64,000 nucleotides of DNA from Nostoc linckia NIES-25 (GCF_002368035.1 NZ_AP018222.1:4147534-4211533), one strand, 5' to 3'. Numbered from the stretch's first letter, positions 53,182-62,445 are shown. Numbers and translations: made by a program. Notes: generated by a model from the sequence alone, not told the origin.

Positions 53182-54435
53182 CTACTCATTAGTTGCCGCT
53201 TCTAGCCATATTTCTACATCATCTGCTAGCAACTTTTGTGCAGCTTCTAGCATCGATGCTGCGATGTCTTTGAGGTCTTCGCGATTGTTCAAGTAAGTTT
53301 TCAAGGCTTCCATTGGGTCAATGCTACTACTCGCAGTCAATTCCGGAATTCGAGGTCGAGCCAATTGACTGACTAATTCTGCTTGGATGGTGTAGGTGTG
53401 AGCTGCACTTAAAGCAGTATGTAGAGAGGAGCTTTCAATTAAATCCATCTGTTCGGAGCGGAGTTTGTAAATCAACCGCACTACAGCATCTTCAATATCA
53501 TACTTGGCGATCGCTTTCATTAATACCGCTTGGGGATCGTCTGCTTTGGAGACATCCACCTCAATTGTGCAAAAATCCCGAACTGGTAACTGACAAAATT
53601 CCCACTCTGCCTTACCCCGTTCGAGTTCTAGCATTACATAGCCTTTATCTTCTTTTTCTTCACTAAAATCTACCCGCTCAATACTTCCTGGATAAATCAC
53701 CGGCGGGTTGTTGGATTTATTCAAATTTTGATGCCGATGCACATGTCCCAATGCTACATAATCAAAACAAGGTCGCGTCAACAAAGACAAAGGTAGAGTA
53801 AAGCCTTTACCCACAGCTAAGTAGCGTTCTGCACCTAAAGTAGCATTGTCAGCCATCAAGTGAGCCAAAAGTACAGTTGGCACATCGGGGTCAAGGCGGC
53901 GAACTTCCCCTTCCAAAACTACTCGCAGCCGTTCCGTTAACAATTCATTGACTTCCGCCAAAGATAAACCCTCGGTTTCTTGACGAGTCATCAGCGTGGA
54001 ACGAGTCAGCCAAGGCAAGGTAATTACTTGTACTTTGCCATTACGGGTTTCGATATGATGAGTAGTCAATGTATCGCCAACCACGAAACCAGGCACTCCC
54101 AAGGTGCGGTAAATACATAAACTCGCGCCTCCTAGTCCTTGGGAATGTTGGTCGTGATTCCCCACTAACAGCACTGTGGGAATATTCGCATCCACCAGAC
54201 GGCGAAACTGGTTAGCAAAAGCTTGTTGTACATAGGGTGGTGGTGTCGCATCCGGAAAAGCATCGCCACCAAATATTACTAGATCTACAAGATCTGCGAT
54301 CGCTCGGTCTATACATCGAGATAATGTATTGACAAAATCCTCCAATCGTGTGTTTAAACCTGTTACCGGATTAATTCGTCCGTGGGAAAAGCCGCTTCCC
54401 ATGTGGATATCGGAAAGGTGGAGGATTTTAATCAT
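53182..54435 (-). CDS. SbcD/Mre11-like DNA repair exonuclease
   Basis: 417 residues of the calcineurin-like metallophosphoesterase family, SbcD branch. Metal motifs are complete: ILHLSDIHMGSGF, VIFGGDAFPDATPPP, VLLVGNHDQHSQG, LLAHLMADN and YVALGHVHRHQNL. The capping domain (about 270-400) is present. In bacteria SbcD works with the SMC-like SbcC on hairpins and broken ends; no sbcC lies adjacent, which is usual for this cyanobacterial group. Divergent from the STAND gene. Confidence 0.9.
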   Translation of the reverse strand: MIKILHLSDIHMGSGFSHGRINPVTGLNTRLEDFVNTLSRCIDRAIADLVDLVIFGGDAFPDATPPPYVQQAFANQFRRLVDANIPTVLLVGNHDQHSQGLGGASLCIYRTLGVPGFVVGDTLTTHHIETRNGKVQVITLPWLTRSTLMTRQETEGLSLAEVNELLTERLRVVLEGEVRRLDPDVPTVLLAHLMADNATLGAERYLAVGKGFTLPLSLLTRPCFDYVALGHVHRHQNLNKSNNPPVIYPGSIERVDFSEEKEDKGYVMLELERGKAEWEFCQLPVRDFCTIEVDVSKADDPQAVLMKAIAKYDIEDAVVRLIYKLRSEQMDLIESSSLHTALSAAHTYTIQAELVSQLARPRIPELTASSSIDPMEALKTYLNNREDLKDIAASMLEAAQKLLADDVEIWLEAATNE

Positions 54436-54673
54436 ATTTGTGCTTTGTTCTTTGTTTACATATTAATCACAAATAGCTATTGAGAACTGTCTAAATGTCT
54501 CCAACGTACCAATTACCAACCAGTTTTCTGCGTGTTTTTGATGTTTTTGTATTATTTTTAATAAAAAAAATTATAAATTTTATACAAAATTATCTATTTT
54601 CTAAGGAACTTTACTTAAAAAATCAGGTATCATAAATTTTATTTAATGCTAGTAAAATTTTAGTGTATTACAG

Positions 54674-56320
54674 ATGCCGACAACATCATTTGGACCGAAA
54701 GTACAGCAGAAGGCATCTCTTCTAATAGATGCACTATCTGATTATTATTCAGAGACTACAGAAAAAGGAAACCAAGCTGATAATCCTTATATATCAATCA
54801 AACTACAAAAAGATGAGGGCGTTTTTTGGAAAAATAATTTTTTTATTATTAATATTCCACCCAAAAAAATATCAGATTTGTTAGATATATTTCTTTTAAG
54901 TCAAATAAATAAAAATACTTTTGATCGGTTGTCAAATCAAAGTAGATATGAGCTAATAAAAAAAGATTTATTGAATTTTCGCAATAATCATAATAATAAA
55001 ATAAAATCACCTTTTATTGATGCAGATGGAATAAGATACTTGCTAGCAGAACTATGCAATAAGGGTTTTTTAGAAAAAAATGGCTCTAATACTAATCATA
55101 ATGTTTATTGTCTAGAAAGTAATGGAAAATTAGAAAAGCTACAAGAAGTTTTTGAAAATTCAATAAGACGCTACTCGACTCAACCAACTATGCAATCTTA
55201 TCCCAAAAAAAATTTAGTTTCTTCACCAGGCAATTCTGATGAATTTGGCATTCATGAGCAATTTTGGAGCGTACTTGAGAAGCACAAAAATTTTATATCT
55301 AGAGATTATGTTATTAAGGATTTTAATGATTTTTGTAATGATTATGATAGCGGTTATTTTATTATTCAAGGTGAGCCTGGTATTGGAAAAACTGCTATTT
55401 TAGTTAACTATGCTAATAATAATAAGCACCCATGTTTTTTTGTTCAATCAGAGCAAGGTTTAAATCGTTCTGAAGACTTCTTTGAAAGTATATGTACACA
55501 GATTATCAAAAAATATCCTCATGTTCTTAGTACTTATAAAAATGAAACGAAAGACGCAAAACTTTTTAATAGTTTATTAGGAAGTTTATCAAAAAATAGT
55601 GAATTAGAAATAAACTCATTGATCATTTGCATTGATGCTTTAGATGAGGCAGAGCCAGATCCCTTCTTTGAGGAAAATATTTTAAAATTACCTGAAAATT
55701 TACCAAAAAATGTTTTCTTTTTTATAACCCAGAGAGCTAATAATTTTAATTGGGAAATTCAAGTTGATTTCAAGGTTACCGAACTTTCGCTACTCATTGA
55801 AAGCCATTGGAGAAAAGAATTTGAAGAGTATATAAAAGAAAAAATACCTCAAAAAATTCGTGACGGAATTTCCAATTGGTGTATAAAAAGTAAGCTTAAT
55901 CAGGAAATATTAATTCGAGTATTAATTAATAAAAGTGAAAGTAATTTTAGATATTTTAAAAATATGTTAGATGATATTGGAAGAGGACTATACGAAGACT
56001 CAAAGCTTGAAGATTTACCAAAAGGACTTAATAACTACTATAAAGATCATTGTAGGCAAATGATGAAAAGTAAGTCTTTGAAGGAAAACAAGTTAAAAAA
56101 GTTGCTCTTTTGGAATATTGTAAATAAAAAAGAAATAACACTTGGTAATTTTCAATCGGCTATGCATTCTGAATTACAGAGCATACTTAATGATTGGACA
56201 CCATTTTTGCAAAAAGAAAAAAGAGAAAAACATTACTATTATACCCTTTATCATCAAAGTTTTGGTAAATTTATACAAGAAAATGAAGAGATTAAAGCTT
56301 ATTGTGAAATAAATGAGTAA
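54674..56320 (+). CDS. STAND/NACHT-type NTPase, AT-rich, possible defence gene
   Basis: 548 residues. N-terminal 1-170 is a unique, mostly helical region with a winged-helix-like end (GIRYLLAELCNKGFLEKNGS). The NTPase has Walker A FIIQGEPGIGKTAILVNYAN at about 232 and Walker B SLIICIDALDEAEPD at about 315, with FFITQRANNF (sensor). The remainder is helical (winged-helix/ARC2-like), ending without any TPR or WD40 repeats. Codon use is far more A/T-rich than the flanking sbcD and GTPase genes, which suggests recent transfer. STAND NTPases of this type often act in phage defence, but no known system is matched. Confidence 0.75.
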   Translation: MPTTSFGPKVQQKASLLIDALSDYYSETTEKGNQADNPYISIKLQKDEGVFWKNNFFIINIPPKKISDLLDIFLLSQINKNTFDRLSNQSRYELIKKDLLNFRNNHNNKIKSPFIDADGIRYLLAELCNKGFLEKNGSNTNHNVYCLESNGKLEKLQEVFENSIRRYSTQPTMQSYPKKNLVSSPGNSDEFGIHEQFWSVLEKHKNFISRDYVIKDFNDFCNDYDSGYFIIQGEPGIGKTAILVNYANNNKHPCFFVQSEQGLNRSEDFFESICTQIIKKYPHVLSTYKNETKDAKLFNSLLGSLSKNSELEINSLIICIDALDEAEPDPFFEENILKLPENLPKNVFFFITQRANNFNWEIQVDFKVTELSLLIESHWRKEFEEYIKEKIPQKIRDGISNWCIKSKLNQEILIRVLINKSESNFRYFKNMLDDIGRGLYEDSKLEDLPKGLNNYYKDHCRQMMKSKSLKENKLKKLLFWNIVNKKEITLGNFQSAMHSELQSILNDWTPFLQKEKREKHYYYTLYHQSFGKFIQENEEIKAYCEINE

Positions 56321-56618
56321 CTGAACCTATTTTTTGTTTAAATAAACTAGTAATTTTTCTTTATGAATAGCAAAATATAAAAATATTTAATATTTCTTAT
56401 AGAAATAAATAACACTTATAAAAATTAGTTATTTTTTATTTTTTAACCTTAGGGTAAGACTCTTTACCCTATCTCAAATCTCTTGATATAAGCGTGATTC
56501 AGGCTTTTGAAGCTCCATTTGACTTTGGCTATTGGGGTACTGATAGCTTTTAAACGAACTCTTGAGTGACGTTTTCGACAAGAGTCTGAAAAACAAAATT
56601 AAGGAGCTATAGATTGGT
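56321..56618. other. AT-rich intergenic region
   Basis: About 300 bases between the STAND gene and the small hydrophobic protein gene. The first 120 bases are extremely A/T-rich, like the STAND gene; composition returns to the genome average after about 56455. An imperfect hairpin GGTAAGACTCTTTACCCTA lies at 56452-56470. The GGAGC before the next start (56602-56606) is a likely ribosome site. Confidence 0.45.
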
Positions 56619-56996
56619 ATGAGTAGTAAAAAAAAGGAAGCACAAGCCTGGGTGGCAGGTTATTCCGGTGGGGCAGGTGCGCTTGGCGCGCTGGGTGTGA
56701 TTCCCGGAACTACAACTGTTTCTATCTCTGGTATGCAGATCACAATGGCTTACCATATTGGGCGAATTTACCGAGGAAACAACTTTGGCTTTGCAGAAGC
56801 TACTGCTGTCTGTTTACAGGTAGGACTAAATGCCATTGTAGGCAGATTGATGGCATACGAGCTAATTGGTTTGTTACCAATTGCAGGCTGGGCAATTAAA
56901 TCCGGAGTTGCTGGTTCTGTGACAGCCATAATGGGCAATACCCTGATTGACTACTTTGAAAAATTTGATCCAGGGTCAGGGCCTATAGCTTACTAG
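56619..56996 (+). CDS. Small Gly/Ala-rich hydrophobic protein, partner of the GTPase
   Basis: 125 residues. After a Lys-rich start (MSSKKKEAQAWVAGYSGGAG) it has Gly-rich hydrophobic segments (ALGALGVIPGTTTVSISGMQ; GLLPIAGWAIKSGVAGSVTA) like the DUF697 region that follows the GTPase domain in Era-like cyanobacterial proteins. It may insert into or touch membranes. It precedes the GTPase gene by 80 bases on the same strand, so a functional pair is likely. Function unknown. Confidence 0.65.
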   Translation: MSSKKKEAQAWVAGYSGGAGALGALGVIPGTTTVSISGMQITMAYHIGRIYRGNNFGFAEATAVCLQVGLNAIVGRLMAYELIGLLPIAGWAIKSGVAGSVTAIMGNTLIDYFEKFDPGSGPIAY

Positions 56997-57076
56997 TACT
57001 CAGTTTTCGGGCGCATTACTTGTATCTGTCTCATGCGCCCAGTTTCGCAATCAAAATTTAGGGAAAGGAAACATTA

Positions 57077-58447
57077 ATGAGTTACGAACACGACAGACAA
57101 AAAAAATTCCGCGACGAAATTACTGTACTCCAGCTCGAACTCCAAAAAGCAATCTGGGAGATGCTGTTTCAAGTAGGAAATAAACTTTCACCCCAAGAAA
57201 AAACAGCAGTCCAAAATGAGTTTCAAGAGATTAACGAATGGCTGGAACGGCTAAAGACTGGTTTAGTATGGATTGCCTTTTTTGGTAAGGTATCTGTAGG
57301 TAAGTCTAGTTTGATCAATGCTCTTCTTGATGACATTGTTGCAGATGTCGCGGTTGAACACGATTCGACAACTGAAGTCACTTCTTACCAGAAAGGTGAA
57401 TTCATGCTGAGTGACCTTCCTGGTAATTTAGGCGATCCTAAAAATGAGCAAATTGCTATTGAAGAAGCGAACAAAGCTCACGGTCTTGTCTTTGTAATTG
57501 ATGGCGAGCCTTATAAAGACGAGGTTGAACTATTTGAACTCGTCCATAAGGCAGTACCCAATACTCCAATTTTAGTTTTCGTAAACAAGTCGGATGTTGG
57601 GAATATGACAACAAAAAATCGGGAGAAAGTTCGTGCCCGAATCGAGCAAAAAATGATGAAATTCGTCAATTCCAAGGATGACATTATCTACGGTAGTGCC
57701 ATGCTTTTAAACTCGGAAAAGGACGAAATGGAGCTTCAGAAACAGACTCAACTCCTTGAGCGGATGTATCTGAATTCAGGAATGCTGGGTGATGTTATGA
57801 CTCTGCTAGATCCTGCAAATCGTGTGGCAAGCCTGAGTGAGAAAATTCGCCAAAAAATTCAGGAAGCCCGCACTCGCCTTGCACGTAAGTTTATCAAGGG
57901 TTTTGGAATTGCTTGTGTAGCAAGTGACTTTTTACCATTCAATCAACTCCTCATAACGCCTGGTGTACTGGCTAGCATGGTCTTCTGTGTCTTCAAAACT
58001 ATGGGAAAAGAGATAGATCGCAACGATGCAGGAAGAGTTAGCGTCGAGTTACTAAAAAGCTGTGGACAAGTTCTTGGTGCTCAGTTTGCCGCCGTTGTTG
58101 CTGCTGATTTGCTCCTGGACATGGTTTTCACTTTAACAGGGCCACTTGGAGCACTGATTGGTATAGTAGCTGATGTTGCTGCTTTGGGCTACTTCAAGTA
58201 CAAACGCGCAGTTATCTTGGGTGAGGTAGCCCTAGAGTATGCTAGCAATGGGTTTTCATGGGGTGCTGATGGTCAGGAAGTTGTCATCAAGCGTTGTCAA
58301 GAGCGTGCCTCTGAGTATTACTTAAAACATTGGGGTAAAAAACGTGATGAAGATGACTCTTCAGGCTCTCCAGCAGTAGTTCGCTCTCCAAAGGATCGAA
58401 GTCCACTAACTTCGGATGTAAAGACCATTGCTCCGCAGGCTAGCTAA
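57077..58447 (+). CDS. Era/dynamin-like GTPase with hydrophobic C-terminal region
   Basis: 456 residues. G1 FFGKVSVGKSSLINALL (about 75), G2 Thr in EHDSTTEVTSY, G3 LSDLPGNLGD, G4 VFVNKSDVGN and a G5-like YGSAM. C-terminal 290-400 is hydrophobic and Ala/Gly-rich (AAVVAADLLLDMVFTLTGPL), a DUF697-like membrane-associated part, followed by a charged tail. Such GTPases probably act at membranes; no fusion with known effectors. Start ATG 57077 follows GGGAAAGGAAACATTA (good ribosome site). Stands with the small hydrophobic gene as a pair. Confidence 0.85.
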   Translation: MSYEHDRQKKFRDEITVLQLELQKAIWEMLFQVGNKLSPQEKTAVQNEFQEINEWLERLKTGLVWIAFFGKVSVGKSSLINALLDDIVADVAVEHDSTTEVTSYQKGEFMLSDLPGNLGDPKNEQIAIEEANKAHGLVFVIDGEPYKDEVELFELVHKAVPNTPILVFVNKSDVGNMTTKNREKVRARIEQKMMKFVNSKDDIIYGSAMLLNSEKDEMELQKQTQLLERMYLNSGMLGDVMTLLDPANRVASLSEKIRQKIQEARTRLARKFIKGFGIACVASDFLPFNQLLITPGVLASMVFCVFKTMGKEIDRNDAGRVSVELLKSCGQVLGAQFAAVVAADLLLDMVFTLTGPLGALIGIVADVAALGYFKYKRAVILGEVALEYASNGFSWGADGQEVVIKRCQERASEYYLKHWGKKRDEDDSSGSPAVVRSPKDRSPLTSDVKTIAPQAS

Positions 58448-58571
58448 TTAAATACAAGGTAGTGTTTTAGGTAGGAGTTCCTTACACAGGGACTCCAATA
58501 ATAGGGAAAGAAGAGAGTCAGGGTAAATTCTTGTTTTTTCCGATTCCCCACTCCCTACTCCCTGCTTTTCC

Positions 58572-59297
58572 TTAAATATGAATTCCACATTCTGTTTTAT
58601 CGCTTCCCCGCCAGCGTCCGGCGCGTTCGTCTTCGCCATCTTTGACTTTTGTAGTGATGGGTTTGTCGCCGATGCTGGGATAACCTTGGTCGTGTAGGGG
58701 ATTGTAGATAACTCCGTGTTCAGCTACGTAAAGCCAGCTGTCTTTGCGCGTCCAAGTGGCTATAGGATTTACCTTCAAACGACCCTTGCCGTCGAATTCA
58801 AATATGGGCATATTAGCGCGGGTTACTGCTTGGTCGCGGCGGCGTCCAGTAATCCAAGCAACGCTGTTGAGGTCGTCTAAACCCCGTAGCAGTGGTTCAA
58901 TTTTGGTAATGTCGTGGAATTTGAGAATATCTTTGTCCCAGAGTGCATCGCCAAATTTGGCTTCAAAAGCTGCGGGGCTATCCGCTTCTAGAGTTTTGTA
59001 AGTTTGCAGATCTAGGTTGTATATTTGTTTGGCTTTAGCAACTAGTTCTAAGGTTTCGTCAAAGTGGTACAGGGTATCAAGAAAGATCACAGGAACTGGA
59101 AACTTAAGTTCGCTGTAAAGAATATGAGTAATTACCATGTCATCCACATTAAAGGCGCTGGTTTGCACCAGTCCCGTTGGGATGTTTTCTATAGACCATG
59201 CCAAAATTTGTTTGGGAGTGGCAGTTTCAAACTCCTGGTTTAATTTTTCTAAGTCAAAAGCGATGGTTTCGTTTTTAGATGCTGTAGAAGCTGTCAT
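58572..59297 (-). CDS. cysH: Phosphoadenylyl-sulfate (PAPS) reductase
   Basis: CysH reduces PAPS to sulfite with thioredoxin in assimilatory sulfate reduction. 241 residues: TGLVQTSAFNVDDMVITHIL, VPVIFLDTLYHFDETLELV, the phosphate-binding AWITGRRRDQAVTRANMPIF, and the catalytic Cys in TECGIHI at the C-terminus. The CC...CxxC cluster of APS reductases is missing (KFHDITKIEPLLRG instead of a CC-type motif), which favours PAPS as substrate. Full length. Confidence 0.95.
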   Translation of the reverse strand: MTASTASKNETIAFDLEKLNQEFETATPKQILAWSIENIPTGLVQTSAFNVDDMVITHILYSELKFPVPVIFLDTLYHFDETLELVAKAKQIYNLDLQTYKTLEADSPAAFEAKFGDALWDKDILKFHDITKIEPLLRGLDDLNSVAWITGRRRDQAVTRANMPIFEFDGKGRLKVNPIATWTRKDSWLYVAEHGVIYNPLHDQGYPSIGDKPITTKVKDGEDERAGRWRGSDKTECGIHI

Positions 59298-59693
59298 GGT
59301 AATTTTCTGTTCTAATAATTTCTACCTTGATTAAGTTTTATTTTACTGCATAAAGGCGCATATTCCGCTAGGAGATGAGGTAATTATTAATTCTGGGTAT
59401 GGCGGGAGGGGCAAGGGGGGCAGGGGAAAAGGTTAAAGGGAAAAGGTTAAAGGGAAAAGGTTAAAGGGAAAAGGTTAAAGGGAAAAGGTTAAAGGGAAAA
59501 GGTTAAAGGGAAAAGGTTAAAGGGAAAAGGAATAAATTTAATCTTTCCCCTTTCCCCCTTACCCTTTCCCCTTTCCCCATAGCCAATGCCCCATGCCCAT
59601 CATTGTGTAAGTAAATACTAAAGCCTTTGCTAAGAAAGTTTACGCTTATTTAAGTTTTACGAGTTTTTTATGGATATATATACTGATTTTGAT
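59298..59693. other. Intergenic region with the 14-bp tandem array
   Basis: The gap upstream of cysH (minus strand) contains its promoter region and, at 59424-59580, a tandem repeat array with complementary downstream text. A possible small ORF and a terminator follow at 59694-59905. No other gene is visible. Confidence 0.5.
59424..59580. repeat. Seven 14-bp tandem repeats plus complementary arm
   Basis: The unit GGTTAAAGGGAAAA occurs seven times without interruption at 59431-59528. It is followed by GGAATAAATTTAATCTTTCC and then CCCTTACCCTTTCCCCTTTC, which is complementary to the array, so a long hairpin can form. The shared joint AATAAATTTAATC also occurs in the single-unit copy at 62405-62490. 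Confidence 0.95.
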
Positions 59694-59837
59694 ATGGTTA
59701 AGAAAGAATTAACAAACAAGGATTTTACTTAAATGAAGAATTCAAAAATCCGCAATCCATTAAGTGAATCTATAGTTATGGGCGCTTTAATCGCGCTGAC
59801 GAGCGTTAGTATCATCACCATAATGAATGCTTTCTAA
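59694..59837 (+). CDS. Possible small membrane protein (47 aa)
   Basis: A short open frame ends with a clean membrane helix: ESIVMGALIALTSVSIITIM then NAF and TAA. It is followed 40 bases later by a good terminator, which suggests a real short transcript. The start is uncertain: ATG 59694 has no clear ribosome site; ATG 59778 would leave only 19 residues; ATG 59734 begins in another frame and stops after 9 codons. I do not recognise the protein. Confidence 0.35.
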
Positions 59838-59876
59838 AATAAAAAAATTTTAATTTTAGCAACAAAACTTTACATA

Positions 59877-59905
59877 ACCCTGCTCAAAACTGAGTAGGGT
59901 TTTTA
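59877..59905 (+). terminator. Rho-independent terminator
   Basis: ACCCTGCTCA (59877-59886) pairs with TGAGTAGGGT (59891-59900) around AAAC, followed by TTTTAC. It lies downstream of the possible small gene and just before the convergent end of the MFS gene. The complementary strand has an A-rich but not T-rich tail, so it works best in the plus direction. Confidence 0.75.
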
Positions 59906-59934
59906 CATTTTGTTTACAAATTCATCTGTTAGCA

Positions 59935-61524
59935 CTAATGACCCATCGGTGCTTTTGCTCCTGCGCCGCCTTTGCCTAAGAATAGTAATAAAGGTAACGA
60001 GCAAAGAAAAGCGATACCTACCACTCGAAAGCAATCTGCATAAGACAAAACAGCAGCTTGGGTATCTACTATTTGACTTAATAAAGCTAGTGCTTGTTGT
60101 TGAGCTGTTGTCGCATCCATACCTTGGCTTTGGAGTGCGCCGTTGAGTGCATCGAGGCGCTGAGTGGTTTCCGGGTCATAAGGAGTGAGTTTTGACAAGA
60201 GGATGGCTCGATGAAAAGCTTCTCGTCTATCGAGGAGAGTGGTAAGTAGGGCAATGCCGATGCTACCACCTAATTGCCGGGTGAGGTTGTAGAACCCAGA
60301 ACCGGCAGAAATATCTTGTTTGGGTAACCCTCCTAAAGTTGCCAAACTCAAGGGGAGAAACATCAATACAGTAAAAGCCCCACGCCATACCAATGGCCAA
60401 AATAAATCATCTGTACCGCTTTGTGGGGTAATTGCCGCCAATTGAAACATGACTCCAGATGTTCCAACAGCGCCGATCGCAATTAAAATTCTGGCATCGA
60501 TTTTGGTGGACAACTTACCTAACAAAACCATGACGATCGCAGACGCTAAAGCACCAGGCGCTAACAATAGTCCTGTCTGTGTTGCCGTAAAGTGCAGCAC
60601 ACTCTGAGCAAATATCGGTACCGCAAACAAAGCACCATAAAGCCCCATCCCCACTACTGCTGATAAAAAACTCCCAGCCGCTAAAGAACGGTGACGCAAA
60701 ACTCTCAAATCAACGGCCGGATGAGCTATTCTCAATTCCTGCCAAATAAACAGTGCTAATCCGATCGCACTAGCTACAGCCAACGTAATAATGAAACCAG
60801 AGGAAAACCAGTCTTCTTTCTCTCCTTCCTCTAACAAAGTTTGGATACTACCGATTGCAATTACCAAAAACCCAATCCCAAACCAATCCACAGCTTGGTT
60901 TTGTGCTTGGCTGTTGTCTTTATCTTTGGGTAAAAATACTAAGGACATTGCCACTGCAACGATCCCAAAGGGAATATTAACAAAGAAAATCCACCGCCAG
61001 CCCAAACCATCTACCAAGAACCCGCCTAAGGTCGGGCCGATGGCTGGGCCAGCAATTACACCGACTCCAAAAACTGCTTGGGCCAAACCCTGTTCCGCAG
61101 GTGGAAAAGTCTCGAACAAAATTGCTTGTGCTTTAGCTAGCAACCCACCACCGCATAAACCTTGAAGAATTCGAGAAATCACCAGCATCGGTAAATTAAA
61201 TGCCAATCCGCATAAAACCGAGGCAATGGTAAAGCCAATCAAGGAGAAAATAAAGTACCTTTTGCGCCCAAAATAATCTCCGAGCCACGCAGACAAAGGA
61301 ATTAAAACAACGTTGGCGATCGCATATCCAGTCACCACCCAACCCACTTCAGTGATAGTTGCGCCAAGGCTGGCTTGGATATCGGTTAAAGCAACGTTGA
61401 CAATACTGGTGTCAATCACTTCTAAGATGGCACCAAGGGCAGCCGTAAAAGCGATCGCCCACTTCAAAGGCCCGTGGACATAACCAAATTCGTCAAAACT
61501 GGAAGGTTTAATGTTGGTAGCCAT
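59935..61524 (-). CDS. DHA2-family MFS drug exporter (EmrB-type, 14 TM)
   Basis: About 529 residues and 14 hydrophobic helices. It begins FDEFGYVHGPLKWAIAFTAA, with the EmrB-type string EVIDTSIVNVALTDIQASLG in helix 1, motif A LGDYFGRKRYF, and the motif C-like GVGVIAGPAIGPTLGGFLVD. These exporters pump out drugs with H+ antiport. The ATG at 61524 (MATNIKPSSF) is chosen; a GTG three codons upstream is in frame. It is divergent from a tetR gene with an operator-like palindrome between them. An HlyD/EmrA partner is not adjacent. Confidence 0.93.
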   Translation of the reverse strand: MATNIKPSSFDEFGYVHGPLKWAIAFTAALGAILEVIDTSIVNVALTDIQASLGATITEVGWVVTGYAIANVVLIPLSAWLGDYFGRKRYFIFSLIGFTIASVLCGLAFNLPMLVISRILQGLCGGGLLAKAQAILFETFPPAEQGLAQAVFGVGVIAGPAIGPTLGGFLVDGLGWRWIFFVNIPFGIVAVAMSLVFLPKDKDNSQAQNQAVDWFGIGFLVIAIGSIQTLLEEGEKEDWFSSGFIITLAVASAIGLALFIWQELRIAHPAVDLRVLRHRSLAAGSFLSAVVGMGLYGALFAVPIFAQSVLHFTATQTGLLLAPGALASAIVMVLLGKLSTKIDARILIAIGAVGTSGVMFQLAAITPQSGTDDLFWPLVWRGAFTVLMFLPLSLATLGGLPKQDISAGSGFYNLTRQLGGSIGIALLTTLLDRREAFHRAILLSKLTPYDPETTQRLDALNGALQSQGMDATTAQQQALALLSQIVDTQAAVLSYADCFRVVGIAFLCSLPLLLFLGKGGAGAKAPMGH

Positions 61525-61587
61525 TGTCAGCACCAGTAGTATTTAACATCACAGCGATCCCCATAGCAAAAATAAGATTTGTTATAT

Positions 61588-61606
61588 ATACGCTACGGTA
61601 GCGTAT
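61588..61606. promoter_or_regulatory. Palindromic operator, probable TetR-family binding site
   Basis: ATACGCTAC G GTAGCGTAT is a perfect 9+1+9 inverted repeat in the 280-base gap between the divergent MFS and tetR genes, about 64 bases before the MFS start. TetR-family repressors bind such palindromes and usually control both the exporter and themselves. The binding is inferred from position and symmetry. Confidence 0.75.
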
Positions 61607-61806
61607 CATAAAAGAACGGTCAAGGTAGGCTTGTATAGAAAGCAGCATAAATACTGTTTCTCAAGATGTATGGTCGCTGCTGCGGTTTTAGTGCAGAGAA
61701 AATAGGCTACAGAGCTTATTTATATCCCCATGTATGATGTTGTCTGCCCAAAGCGAGAAGAAAAAACAAAATTGCCAAGATGGTATTGCTTGGGGATGAT
61801 ATTTTT

Positions 61807-62445
61807 ATGAGTAAGCAAATCAACACCTCCTCTGGACGCCCGCGCAGCATCCACGCCGACCAAGCTATATTGCAAGCGACCTTAGATTTGCTTGCAGAGG
61901 TAGGATATCAAAGCATGAGTATAGAAGCGATCGCTGCTCGTGCTGGGGTTGGTAAAACCACGATCTATCGGCGTTACACTTCCAAAGAAGAACTAGTTGC
62001 AGACGCCATAGAAAGCTTGAGAGACGATTTAGCGATCCCCGATACCGGCACCTTTTGGGGAGACATGGATATCGTCATCAAGAATGCAGCAAAAAAAATA
62101 GATAGTCCCCTTGGTCGTCAGACACTCGCCTTGATTATCAGCACAGCATCTAGCAATCCTCAGTTTGCCCAAGTTTACTGGACAAAATACATAAAACTCC
62201 GCCGTGAAGCCTTTGCCAAAGTACTTAAGCGTGCCCAGTCTAGAGCAGAAATCAACGATAACGCCGACATAGACCTAATTATCGACCTTCTGAGTGGATC
62301 GCTGTATTATGCACTAATCTTCAAACCCACAACCGAGCCAGTAGAAGCCTACATGCGCCGCACCATAGATATTCTCGTCAAGGGAATAGGGCATGGGGCA
62401 TCGGGTATGGGGGAAAAGGTTAAAGGGAAAAGGGAAAAGGAATAA
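61807..62445 (+). CDS. TetR-family transcriptional regulator
   Basis: About 212 residues. The N-terminal helix-turn-helix is clear: ILQATLDLLAEVGYQSMSIE then AIAARAGVGKTTIYRRYTSK. The C-terminal ligand domain is of the TetR_C type seen with efflux pumps. ATG 61807 is preferred because GGGGATG lies about 10 bases ahead; ATG 61780 is also in frame. The last 17 or so residues (GHGASGMGEKVKGKREKE) are translated repeat DNA, so the natural C-terminus has been replaced. It likely represses the divergent exporter gene. Confidence 0.9.
   Translation: MSKQINTSSGRPRSIHADQAILQATLDLLAEVGYQSMSIEAIAARAGVGKTTIYRRYTSKEELVADAIESLRDDLAIPDTGTFWGDMDIVIKNAAKKIDSPLGRQTLALIISTASSNPQFAQVYWTKYIKLRREAFAKVLKRAQSRAEINDNADIDLIIDLLSGSLYYALIFKPTTEPVEAYMRRTIDILVKGIGHGASGMGEKVKGKREKE

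Noticed and set aside
52421..54435. PD-(D/E)XK gene plus SbcD-like gene considered as one restriction or defence operon
   Set aside because: They are 130 bp apart with repeat-like sequence, and both types occur singly in cyanobacteria; no partner methylase or SbcC.
59431..59528. Regular repeat array, considered as CRISPR
   Set aside because: Units are 14 bp, directly adjacent, without spacers; no cas genes in the window.
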